This document shows, piece after piece, positions 37,959 through 45,726 of a stretch of DNA of 45,726 nt (position 1 is its first letter; each line of letters starts with the position of its first letter). Both the position numbers and the translations under genes were made by a program. The stretch comes from Acidobacteriota bacterium (GTDB taxonomy: Bacteria > Acidobacteriota > Terriglobia > Acidiferrales > UBA7541). Below the pieces are notes generated by a model. That model did not search any database. It was not told the origin of the DNA and saw only the letters and a program-made list of their open reading frames with translations. The DNA lies in NCBI GenBank assembly GCA_003166795.1, contig PMUS01000099.1, positions 39,795 to 85,520 on the forward strand, in the 5' to 3' direction.

Positions 37959-39707
37959 ATGAGCATGAATCGGCGAAGATTGCTGTCTTTGATCGGAATC
38001 TCTCCGGCGCTCCTGGCGGGTGCGACTGCCCAAGCGCAGTCCAAGGCAAAGGGAAAGAATGGAAAGCCTGGCGTCCCCGCTGAAATCAAGCTCACCGCGC
38101 TGAATCCGCGCGGCGTCCCGCCTCCGATTACGTTGATTCCGATGGCTCCGCGCCTCGCCACCTTGGATGGCAAGACGATTTACCTCGTCTCGGACGGTTT
38201 CCCGGGCGCCGACCATTTCCTCGCGCAGGTCGGGAGTTGGTTCACGAAGAACATGCCCAACGTGACGACGGTCTACCGGTTGAAGGCCGGAGGATTCGCC
38301 GACGACGATCCAAAGCTGAACGCGGAGATCAAGGACAAGGGGCAGGCCGTCATCATGGCCATTGGGCATTGAAGCACGTGCACCCCAGCGACCGTTGGTC
38401 ACTGCATAGCATACGAAAAGATGGGCATTCCGGCAGCTCCCATAGTGACGATCGCTTTTAAGGATCTCGCCCAAACAAACTGCGCAAAAAGAGGCATGCC
38501 GCTCCAGCGAATTTCCTACACCCCGCATCCGGTGTGGGGCAAGACCGACGAGCAGATGTACGCCTACCTCGAAGGAAACGATCCGGTCCATAACGTACCG
38601 CTGATGAAAGAAATCGTGGAATCACTCACGAGGCCTCTGACCGCGGACGAAATGAAAACGGGGACGGTCACCCCTCCGGTCGGTGCGCCTACCTTCACGG
38701 ACACGGCGGATAACCTGCAGCAATATTTCCTCGACAACGGAATGACGGACACCATGCCGATCATCATTCCCACGCAGGAAAGAGTGGATGCCATGCTCAG
38801 GGCCACGAGCCACAAGCTCGACGAAGTGGTCGGCAAGATGACTCCTGCGCAGGGTGCTTTCCCGGCGTGGTCATTCACGGTGCAACAGTGCGCGGTCAAC
38901 GCGGTGATGGCAGGCGCCCTGCCGGAATATTTTCCGACGATTCTGGCAATCGCTTCCACCGGGATTTCCGCGCTCTTCAGCTCCACCAACTCGCTGGTGT
39001 CCGCGGCCGTGATCAACGGCCCGATTCGCGACAAGCTCACCATGAATTACGGTATCGGCGCCATGGGTCCCTTCAACCAGCCGAACGCCACAATCGGCCG
39101 AGCGTGGACTTTGATGTCCAGAAACCTCGATGGCGGCGGAATCTGCGGCGAGACGTACATGGGCTCGCAGGGCAACGTCATCAACTACAGCAACCTGATT
39201 ATTCCCGAGAACGAAAAGGACAGCCCGTGGCCTCCCTTCCACGTGCAGAAGGGCTTCAAACCCGAGGAGAGCGTGATTAGCTTCTTCTTTGGATTCTGCA
39301 TCACGCAAGGGCAGGGAGGCAAAGGTCTCGGTGTGAAACCGGTGCCGCTCTACAACGTGGCCATGTCCGCCAACGTCGCACCCTTCGCTTCGCTCTTCGG
39401 CGCGCTCTTCCTCCTGGATCCGCTGGTGGCCAATGGACTGGGCGATCTGGGATTCAAGACGAAGGACTCGGTTGTGGACTGGCTCCAGAAAAATACGACG
39501 GTCACAGTGAAGGACGTCAAATCCATGCTATTCAGCGGGCTCCCGAGAGGTCCGGAGGCGGCGAACCTTAAGGACGACGACGTAATCCCGAAGTGGCAAA
39601 AATCCGACGCTTTCAACCTCGTCGTGGTCGGAGGCCAGACCAACCCGTATCACCAGCTGGCGAACATGAGCTACCGGGTAAGCGTGTCAATCGACAAGTG
39701 GACCTAG
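37959..39707 (+). CDS. Predicted selenoprotein, UGSC-type domain plus C-terminal domain, copy 3
   Basis: ATG 37959, five bases after AGGGGG, gives 582 residues when UGA 38370-38372 is read as selenocysteine (ATG 37965 is an alternative start that aligns with the other copies). Signal MSMNRRRLLSLIGISPALL is twin-arginine-like. The motif is AVIMAIGH-U138-STC141-TPATVGHC149, then YEKMGIPAAPIVTIAFKDL. Compared with copies 1 and 2 it has lost the cysteine in VMAGC (now VMAGALPEYFP) and in CFTPHP (now SYTPHP) and gained one in GGICGETY, with others in QCAVNA and FGFCITQG. It is the most divergent copy, and the only one ending in UAG. A strong terminator follows. Confidence 0.87.
38370..38407 (+). 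promoter_or_regulatory. Predicted bacterial SECIS element, copy 3
   Basis: Left arm 38386-38393, loop GUU 38394-38396, right arm 38397-38404. From the UGA through CACUGCAUA the DNA is identical to copy 1 except C to T in the loop, although flanking codons differ synonymously and non-synonymously. Confidence 0.7.
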
Positions 39708-39726
39708 TCAGCGGCTGAACCAATAC

Positions 39727-39766
39727 GAGAGAGCCGGACATGGCCTGTCATGCTCGGCTCTCTTTT
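39727..39766 (+). terminator. Rho-independent terminator closing the selenoprotein cluster
   Basis: Stem GAGAGAGCCG (39727-39736) pairs with CGGCTCTCTT (39755-39764), ten pairs including one G-U. An inner CATG/CATG helix extends it, and TTTTC follows. It starts 19 bases after the copy 3 stop. Confidence 0.75.
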
Positions 39767-39796
39767 CTCCTCAGTCAACGGATTTTCTGTATTGCC

Positions 39797-40444
39797 ATGA
39801 GCAAGCTCCGCATCCTCAGCATCGGCGTTTCTCTCGACGGCTTTAGCGCCGGCCCCGATCAAGATCTCCAAAACCCCCTCGGCATTGGCGGCGCCGCCAT
39901 ATTCGATTGGTTCTTCGCCACCCGCACGTTTCGTCAGATGCAGGGGCAAGACGGCGGCTCGACCGACGTGGACGACAACTTCGCGGTTCGTGGATTCAAG
40001 AACATCGGAGCGTGGATCCTCGGCCGTAACATGTTCGGCCCGATCCGGGGGCCGTGGCCTGACGATAGCTGGAAGGGATGGTGGGGCGATTCACCGCCGT
40101 TCCACACGCCAGTTTTCGTCCTTACTCATTACCCTCGCGAATCAATCACCATGAACGGCGGAACCACGTTCCACTTTGTCACTGATGGCATTCACTCCGC
40201 GCTTCAAAAAGCCGCCGACGCTGCCCGGGATCAAGACGTCCGGCTCGGCGGCGGGGTTGCCACCATCCGGCAATATCTTCGAGAGGGACTTGTCGACGAG
40301 ATGCATCTTGCCGTTTCGCCGGTCCTGCTCGGCTCCGGTGAAAACCTTTTCACCGGTATTGACTTGCCGAAGCTCGGCTACCAGCGCGCCGAATACGTTT
40401 CCACACCCAGCGCAACCCACGTAGTCTTCGCCAAACGAAGTTAG
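39797..40444 (+). CDS. DHFR/RibD C-terminal-like reductase
   Basis: ATG 39797 gives 215 residues starting MSKLRILSIGVSLDGFSAGP, the usual start of this family; upstream in-frame starts fall in the terminator region. Landmarks are LGRNMFGP, a TPVFVLTHYPRES segment, VRLGGGVATIRQYLREGLVDEMHLAVSPVLLGSGENLF. These are the NADPH-binding and dimer regions of the dihydrofolate reductase/RibD-C superfamily. The N-terminal insertion (about 40-70) is longer than in many members. It probably reduces a small heterocycle with NADPH, but the substrate is unknown. No clear ribosome site is seen. Confidence 0.87.
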   Translation: MSKLRILSIGVSLDGFSAGPDQDLQNPLGIGGAAIFDWFFATRTFRQMQGQDGGSTDVDDNFAVRGFKNIGAWILGRNMFGPIRGPWPDDSWKGWWGDSPPFHTPVFVLTHYPRESITMNGGTTFHFVTDGIHSALQKAADAARDQDVRLGGGVATIRQYLREGLVDEMHLAVSPVLLGSGENLFTGIDLPKLGYQRAEYVSTPSATHVVFAKRS

Positions 40445-40509
40445 TTCGATGTGAAGAGAGTGGGTTTCTCACTACGGAGCCGACGGAATGCCGCTACGCA
40501 ATCCAATAA

Positions 40510-42129
40510 TTACGGCAAAGCGAACGCAACATAGACGTTGCCTGCCGTCTCGAAGATGTATTGCTTGCCATCCACTTCGTAACTGATCGGATTCGACCGC
40601 GCGGCGTGCCCCATATAAAATTGCCACAGCGGTTTGCCGCTGGAAGCATCCAGCGCGAAAAAGTTTCCTTCGTCGGTGCCGCTAAATACCAATCCGCCCG
40701 CAGTTGAGAGCACCGGAACCCACGCCGGAGCCAGCAGCTTGAATTGCCACCGTAGCTTTCCCGAAGTCGCGTCGAGCGCGCGAATCGCGCCGTACGATTG
40801 TTCGCCGGCGAGCGCGCGGATTCCTCCTCCTCCCACGATCCCTTTCGGAGGTCCCGGTTCGATCTTGCCCTGACCCTTGATGAAGTAAGCGCCCGTTTCG
40901 TGGACGCTCACGTAGAAAAGTCCCGTGTCCGGACTGTAGGAGGGGCTCGTCCAGTCAACGCCTCCGGTGATACTCGGATAAACCAACGTTCCGGCGCCAA
41001 GAGTTGGCTCCTGATCGGGCGCGAGTATCGGGCGGCCGTCGGCATCAAGTCCCTTGGCCCACGTTTCCTTCACAAATGGCTGGCCCGTAATGAATTTTCC
41101 GGTGACGCGATCGAGTACGTAATAAAAGCCGTTGCGATTCGCAAAGCCGAGCAGCTTGCGCGGCTTCCCGCCGATCGTGGCGTTAAACAAAATTGCGGGC
41201 TCGTCCGAATCCCAGTCGTGGTTCTCGTGCGGAGAGAACTGGAAATACCATTTCAGTTTTCCCGTGTCCGCATCCAGCGCGATCACAGAACAGGTATAGA
41301 GGTTGTCGCCGGGGCGTTCGTCGTCGTTGAAGTCCGGCGCGGGATTTCCGGTGCCCCAGTAAATCAGGTTCAGCTCGGGATCGTATGAGCCGTTGTTCCA
41401 CGTGGTAGCTCCTGCGCTTTCGGAAGCGCCCACGCCCCAGCTTTCCGCGCCGGGTTCTCCCGGCCTCGGCGTGGTCCAAAATCGCCAAAGCCGTTTGCCG
41501 GTCTTCGCATCGTACGCGTCGAGAAAACCCCGGACCGCTGCTTCGCTTCCGGCGCTGCCGATAATCACTTCGTCTTTGATGGCAAGGGGAGGTCCCGTCA
41601 TGGCATAGCCCATGGCGTTGTCCGCGACGTGCACATTCCACCTGACCGCGCCGGTCTTCGCGTCGAGCGCGACCAGGTGCGAATCCGCTGTACCGATGAA
41701 AACCGTGTCGCCAAGTATCGCCACACCACGGCTCGTCGCGTATAAACCGATCGACACGACGTGTTCGGGAAGCACGGGTGACCAACTCCAGAGTCTGAGT
41801 CCGGTGCGAACGTCCAATGCCGTTACCGTGCTGGGCGGTTCGGTGATGTACATCACGCCGTCCACTACGATGGGAGACGCCTCCAGATTCGACACGGCCT
41901 TGCTCGGCTGGTACATCCACGCCACTTTCAAACTTGAGATGTTCTCGCGGTTGATCTGCTTGAGCGACGAAAACTGCTGCGACGAATAACTGCCGCCGTA
42001 GGTCAGCCAGCTTTGCGGCTCGCTTTGCGAGTGCAGAATACGATCGTAGGGCACATTCTGCGCGAGAGACGGCGCCGGACGGCATGCAAGAAGGGCAGCC
42101 AGGATCAGGGCGTATTTGATAATTTTCAT
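40510..42129 (-). CDS. PQQ-dependent dehydrogenase (quinoprotein)
   Basis: A 539-residue periplasmic propeller with signal peptide MKIIKYALILAALLACRPAPSLA. PQQ-propeller blades such as VIALDADTGKLKWYFQ and IRALDATSGKLRWQF repeat through the chain. The Ca2+/PQQ region is represented by WGTGNPAP and the catalytic Asp by HDWDSDEP. The vicinal Cys-Cys disulfide of classical methanol/ethanol dehydrogenases, normally before (N/S)RGVA, is absent: the sequence is IGLYATSRGVAI. Its ATG overlaps the stop of the upstream cytochrome gene by one base, so the two form an operon and the cytochrome is its likely electron acceptor. Substrate is unknown, presumably an alcohol or polyol. Confidence 0.88.
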   Translation of the reverse strand: MKIIKYALILAALLACRPAPSLAQNVPYDRILHSQSEPQSWLTYGGSYSSQQFSSLKQINRENISSLKVAWMYQPSKAVSNLEASPIVVDGVMYITEPPSTVTALDVRTGLRLWSWSPVLPEHVVSIGLYATSRGVAILGDTVFIGTADSHLVALDAKTGAVRWNVHVADNAMGYAMTGPPLAIKDEVIIGSAGSEAAVRGFLDAYDAKTGKRLWRFWTTPRPGEPGAESWGVGASESAGATTWNNGSYDPELNLIYWGTGNPAPDFNDDERPGDNLYTCSVIALDADTGKLKWYFQFSPHENHDWDSDEPAILFNATIGGKPRKLLGFANRNGFYYVLDRVTGKFITGQPFVKETWAKGLDADGRPILAPDQEPTLGAGTLVYPSITGGVDWTSPSYSPDTGLFYVSVHETGAYFIKGQGKIEPGPPKGIVGGGGIRALAGEQSYGAIRALDATSGKLRWQFKLLAPAWVPVLSTAGGLVFSGTDEGNFFALDASSGKPLWQFYMGHAARSNPISYEVDGKQYIFETAGNVYVAFALP

Positions 42130-42956
42130 TATTCCCCTTTCAAGCTCGCAAGATATGCGACTAGGTCGTCTATCTGCGTATCCGACAATTTGCCCTTGTA
42201 GCTGGGCATCACGCTTTTGCCCGGCTCCTTCTTGAACTCGCGCAGGTCGCTCTTCTGGAACGAATGGAACGTGCCATTGACGTCTTTGATCACGATGCGA
42301 AACGAGTCTTCCGTCACGCGCGTGCCATCGAATGTATGCCCGTCCTTGGTGACGATGTGGACGAACATGTAATCAAGGAGTCCGCCGGTTTCAAGGAACA
42401 CGCGCGCTTGGGGCAAATCCGAGCCGGGATACAGCAGCGTCGTCTTCAGGTAGCCGGGGCCGCGTAATTGGCCAACCTTCGTGAGTTCAGGGCCGGCGCC
42501 GCTGCCTTCTCCCGAAATAATGTGGCACGCGGCGCAACCGCTCGTGTCGTAGACGTCTTTACCCTTCACCGCATCGCCCGTCACCGTGCCGGAATCCTTG
42601 TGCGTGAGCGTGAGCAGATAGGCGATGACCTGCTGAATTTGCGACGCATCCAGCTGCCCCGCGAAAGACGGCATTCCGCCGCTCATTCCGTTCTTGATCA
42701 CGTCCGCGACCGCGGGCGCGCCCAGCCTCATGGGGATGGCCTGAATATTGGGGCCCATCGCGCCGCCGCCATCGAGGCCGTGGCAGGTGGAACAGCGCGT
42801 TTCAAAAGTCTGTTTGCCCTGATCAACGTCCGCGGCCTGCGGATTTGCGATCGGCGCATCCTGTCCCGCGCGCGGGGAAGCAGCGGCCCGATTCGCCGAC
42901 ATTCCCCACAACGGAATAATTACCGCGGCAATCCACAAACGGCGAATCGCAGTCAT
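42129..42956 (-). CDS. Diheme cytochrome c
   Basis: ATG 42956 preceded by GGGGGA gives 275 residues; upstream in-frame codons extend into a region unlike a signal peptide. The signal is MTAIRRLWIAAVIIPLWGMSANRAAA. Two class I heme c sites are CSTCH (55-59) and CAACH (141-145). Candidate methionine ligands are GGMPSF for the first heme and SVMPSYKGKLSD near the C-terminus, where a ~70-residue DGHTFDGTRVTEDSFRIVIKD insert separates it from the second CxxCH. That insert resembles the 'heme-binding domain' tail of Verrucomicrobia/Acidobacteria cytochromes. It should pass electrons from the downstream PQQ enzyme to the respiratory chain. Confidence 0.9.
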   Translation of the reverse strand: MTAIRRLWIAAVIIPLWGMSANRAAASPRAGQDAPIANPQAADVDQGKQTFETRCSTCHGLDGGGAMGPNIQAIPMRLGAPAVADVIKNGMSGGMPSFAGQLDASQIQQVIAYLLTLTHKDSGTVTGDAVKGKDVYDTSGCAACHIISGEGSGAGPELTKVGQLRGPGYLKTTLLYPGSDLPQARVFLETGGLLDYMFVHIVTKDGHTFDGTRVTEDSFRIVIKDVNGTFHSFQKSDLREFKKEPGKSVMPSYKGKLSDTQIDDLVAYLASLKGE

Positions 42957-43032
42957 GAGTATTCCCCCACTAGCTCGGCCAACCGCGCCGCTTGCGAGTG
43001 CAGGCCGGCGCTTCGTCGCATCAAGATGGGCG

Positions 43033-43068
43033 TAGTGTAACTCTGCGAACCAACCCACGGAACACGAA
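43033..43068. repeat. 36-bp direct repeat, copy A (upstream of cytochrome c)
   Basis: 30 of 36 positions match copy B at 45637-45672; the core TGTAACTCTGCGA and CGGAACACGAA are identical. It lies 78-112 bases upstream of the cytochrome c start and just beyond the kinase stop. Confidence 0.8.
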
Positions 43069-43160
43069 ATTGCCGTCGTGCTGCCGGCCCTAACCAAGGA
43101 AGAGCGCGTAGTGACTTATCGGGCCAACGAAAGGTCACGTGCGAGTGTGAGCAGGAATCG

Positions 43161-45554
43161 CTATTGAGGGAGGCCGAGACCGCGCAAGAGATCCACGAAC
43201 CGGGGATCGGCGCGCACCGAGTCCAGCAAGGGGAAACGCACAACGAGGCTCAGGTCGCTGGATTGGTCGGAGAGTGCCCGGTTCAAATACTCGAATGCTT
43301 TGTCGCGATCCCCTCTCAGCGCGAAGGTCAAGGCCCCGTCAGCGTACCAATCCCCTACTTTGGGCAATGCGACGACCGCGAGTTCGCTGTAGCCTTTGGC
43401 GTCCGGGCTCCAGTTGCCGGGGCTCGGAGAGAATTTCTGCATTTCGCTGATGGCTTCGGCGAAGCGTCCCGTTGTGGCGTACAAGAAACCGAGCTTAAGA
43501 TGTGCCGGTCCGAAATTGGGATCGCGTTCCAGGGTCTTTTGAAACTGCGCAAGAGCCTCGGGGTAGCGTCGAGCGGTCATCAAGGTCGCTGCATAGTTGG
43601 TGTTGACGATCGGAGAAAGTGGGTCGAGCGACAAGGCTATCTGAAATTCGTGCAGTGCCTCGTCAAGGCGATTTTCGGGAACCAGAAATGTGAACGCATA
43701 AAAATAGTGCACGGATGCACTGTTCGGGCTGAGTTGGAGCGCATGCCGGAACTCGGGCTCCGCTTCGCTCCATCTCCAGGCCATGGCCAGCGCAGCGGCC
43801 CGTGAAGCATGTGCCTCGGCAAGGGAGTCGTCGAGCTCAAGCGCTTTTCGAGAAGCTTCGTCGGCCAGCACACGAGCTTGCCGGGGGGTGATGCCTACGC
43901 CGTAACTGGGGGCGACGTTGTACGTGTCCGCAAGCCCGGTGTAGGCCAAGGCATAGTTGGGGTCGGCGGCAATCGCCTGCTGAAACAGGCCGATACTTTC
44001 CTTCAGGCCCTCGGTGGTACGCCCGTACCAAAGCTGGCGACCCTCCAGATACAGCCGGTACGCTTCCGGGTTCGTCGTGCCGGCGCTACCCAACCGCTGC
44101 TTCTCATCCGCGCCCACGTGCATGCGCAATCTGTCGGCGAGGTCGCGGGTGATGTCGCTCTGCACCTGCATGATGTCTGCCATTTGCGGAGAATAGTGCG
44201 CCCCCCAAAGTTCCGTGCCGTCGGCCGTATTGACCAGGTCGGCCTGAACGCTCAATCCCCCTGCATGCTGCGTGACAGTTCCCAGCAGCACCGCTCTCAC
44301 ATTCAGGTCCTGGCCGATTTTTTGCGGGAGCTCCTGATTTCCCTTGTAGCGAAATACCGTACTGCGCGCCATGACCTTCAGATTTGGCAGTTGCGAGAGC
44401 GCACTGATCAGGCTATCGGTCAAACCGTCGCTCATGTACTCCTTGTTCGGGTCATCCGTCGCATTCACAAACGGCAGCACGGCTATGGAATCAATTTGGC
44501 CGGCTTGGGACCTCCCGCGCAGAAAGTAGATCCCGCCGCCGGCGGCAACCACGAGAATCGTAGCGACGACGGCGCCTGCCAGATACTTTCGCGAACGCAA
44601 GCTCGGCGCGGCAGCTGGAATTGATGACGAACTCGCGGGCGCGGCCGCGGCCGGGTACGCCGAGGCGCTGGAACGGCCGGAGTCGAGGTCGCGCTTCAGC
44701 CGTGCGAGATCGGTGCGGAGATCGGCGGCATTCTGATAGCGCAGGTTGCGGTCCTTCTCGAGCGCTTTATGGATGATCCGCTCAAAATCCGCGGGCATGT
44801 CGTGATTGAATCGCAGCACGGGAATGGGCTCGCCATCCAGGATTGCCTTGAAGATCTCGGCGGAGCTGCCTCCGCGAAATGCGAGCTGACCGGTAGCCAT
44901 CTCATAGAGCACCGCGCCGAAGGAGAACAAGTCGCTCCGGGCGTCAACGTCCTTGGCGCGAGCCTGCTCCGGCGACATATATGCGACGGTGCCGAGCGTC
45001 GAGCCGGGGCTGGTAAGGTGCTGTTCACCGATCGTCTCCGCCATCGAATTCGCCATTGCGGCGTGGCCCGACAGACTGGTGGCAACCACATTCTTAGCCA
45101 GACCAAAATCGAGCAACTTGGCGTGGCCGCGCTTGGTGACGAGGATGTTGGCGGGCTTGATGTCGCGGTGGACGATCCCTTGGGAATGCGCCGCGTCCAA
45201 CGCATCGGCGATCTCGATTGCGAGCGTGAGGAGGGTGTCGTTCTCCAGCGGGCCTGCGGCAATCATGTGCCGCAGCGTCACCCCGTCAAGAAATTCCATG
45301 GCGATAAAAGTGTGCTCGCCATGCTTGCCTATTTCGTGGATCGTGCAAATATTGGGATGATTGAGCCCGGAAGCCGCGCGGGCTTCCCTGCGAAAACGCT
45401 CGAGCGCCTGCGGGTCCTTCGACATTTCATCGGGAAGGAATTTCAGGGCGACGAAGCGGCCAAGTTCGGTGTCCTCGGCCTTGTACACGATGCCCATGCC
45501 GCCGCCACCGACTTTTTCGACAATTCGGTAGTGCGATACGATTTCGCCGATCAC
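43161..45554 (-). CDS. Ser/Thr protein kinase with transmembrane helix, TolB-N-like domain and TPRs
   Basis: A 797-residue protein starting at GTG 45554. The kinase domain (about 10-270) has the glycine loop GGGGMG (16-21), K38, HRDIKPAN (129-136) and DFGLA (149-153), so it should be active. A transmembrane helix lies near 335-350 ([22 protein letters not shown]). A TolB-N/FlgO-like module ([33 protein letters not shown]) and about six TPR units ([55 protein letters not shown]) follow in the presumed periplasm. This layout is a hallmark of Acidobacteriota signalling kinases. Targets are unknown. It is flanked by the 36-bp direct repeat. Confidence 0.93.
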   Translation of the reverse strand: MIGEIVSHYRIVEKVGGGGMGIVYKAEDTELGRFVALKFLPDEMSKDPQALERFRREARAASGLNHPNICTIHEIGKHGEHTFIAMEFLDGVTLRHMIAAGPLENDTLLTLAIEIADALDAAHSQGIVHRDIKPANILVTKRGHAKLLDFGLAKNVVATSLSGHAAMANSMAETIGEQHLTSPGSTLGTVAYMSPEQARAKDVDARSDLFSFGAVLYEMATGQLAFRGGSSAEIFKAILDGEPIPVLRFNHDMPADFERIIHKALEKDRNLRYQNAADLRTDLARLKRDLDSGRSSASAYPAAAAPASSSSIPAAAPSLRSRKYLAGAVVATILVVAAGGGIYFLRGRSQAGQIDSIAVLPFVNATDDPNKEYMSDGLTDSLISALSQLPNLKVMARSTVFRYKGNQELPQKIGQDLNVRAVLLGTVTQHAGGLSVQADLVNTADGTELWGAHYSPQMADIMQVQSDITRDLADRLRMHVGADEKQRLGSAGTTNPEAYRLYLEGRQLWYGRTTEGLKESIGLFQQAIAADPNYALAYTGLADTYNVAPSYGVGITPRQARVLADEASRKALELDDSLAEAHASRAAALAMAWRWSEAEPEFRHALQLSPNSASVHYFYAFTFLVPENRLDEALHEFQIALSLDPLSPIVNTNYAATLMTARRYPEALAQFQKTLERDPNFGPAHLKLGFLYATTGRFAEAISEMQKFSPSPGNWSPDAKGYSELAVVALPKVGDWYADGALTFALRGDRDKAFEYLNRALSDQSSDLSLVVRFPLLDSVRADPRFVDLLRGLGLPQ

Positions 45555-45636
45555 GGTCCGTGAATCTTACGTGGGGCCAACCAGGCAAGTCAACGAACGC
45601 CGCGAAGTCGGGTCCGACAAGCTGCCAGGATCGGAT

Positions 45637-45672
45637 TAATGTAACTCTGCGAGTCAACTTGCGGAACACGAA
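45637..45672. repeat. 36-bp direct repeat, copy B (upstream of kinase)
   Basis: Matches copy A with six differences in 36, all of them transitions. It lies 83-118 bases upstream of the kinase GTG. On the minus strand it reads TTCGTGTTCCG, 9 variable bases, then TCGCAGAGTTACA. Confidence 0.8.
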
Positions 45673-45726
45673 GCCGACATTGTTAGAGATGTCCGGTTAC
45701 CGCTGCCAGCTCAGACGGTCGACGCA

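Noticed and set aside
34640-38372. UGA codons as sequencing errors or pseudogene lesions
   Set aside because: The same codon at the same position in three diverged copies, with otherwise open frames and a conserved hairpin, cannot be explained by independent errors.
34691-39707. Second halves of the three paralogues as separate genes starting at ATG 34691, 36558 and 38421
   Set aside because: No ribosome sites precede these codons, the frames join the first halves across a single UGA, and the conserved block before each ATG (TPATVGHC) would be left untranslated.
1-45726. CRISPR arrays, tRNA/rRNA genes, transposases or prophage genes
   Set aside because: No regularly spaced repeats, no cloverleaf or rRNA signature recognised, and no recombinase or phage protein in any convincing frame.

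Overview
The window looks like a chromosomal segment of a GC-rich, Gram-negative soil bacterium, most likely an Acidobacteriota member. This is inferred from gene content: a Ser/Thr kinase fused to a TolB-like domain and TPRs, DUF4382 and BACON-type lipoproteins, a DUF3857/transglutaminase pair, a PQQ dehydrogenase with its cytochrome, an outer-membrane beta-barrel and a SecA with a C-terminal zinc motif. No rRNA, tRNA, CRISPR, phage or insertion sequence was seen. Most genes are housekeeping or transport functions in short, often convergent or divergent units.

Layout. 1-7.6 kb: a KimA/YdaO-like permease running off the left edge, a membrane M28 peptidase, a ClC chloride/proton exchanger with CBS domains, and a fused membrane/spermidine-synthase-like protein. 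7.7-14.6 kb: cysS, a class III aminotransferase, a YraN-family protein, galT, and a convergent OPT oligopeptide transporter. 15-25 kb: two adjacent DUF3857/transglutaminase-like exported proteins (the first has lost its catalytic residues), YqeY, serA, an SDR oxidoreductase and secA. 25-34 kb: an outer-membrane barrel, surface lipoproteins, two hypothetical proteins, a BON-domain lipoprotein, and a small membrane protein overlapping an Amt-type ammonium transporter.

The highlight is 34.2-39.7 kb. Three tandem paralogous genes each appear split by an in-frame UGA at exactly the same place, after Gly-His and before Ser-(Thr/Ser)-Cys. The frame stays open through all three UGAs, the flanking protein is conserved, and the roughly 38 nt after each UGA is almost invariant and folds into a short hairpin at the distance expected of a bacterial SECIS element. 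I read these as three selenoproteins of about 582-589 residues. Each has a twin-arginine type signal, a UGSC-type redox domain (here U-S-T/S-C) and a large uncharacterised C-terminal domain. A strong terminator closes the cluster. No selenocysteine machinery (selA, selB, selC, selD) lies in the window and it must be sought elsewhere in the genome.

39.8-45.7 kb: a DHFR/RibD-like reductase, a cytochrome c and PQQ dehydrogenase operon on the minus strand, and a large Ser/Thr kinase. A 36-bp direct repeat lies on either side of the kinase gene, each copy 80-120 bp upstream of a minus-strand start codon, which suggests a shared promoter or operator or a duplication scar.
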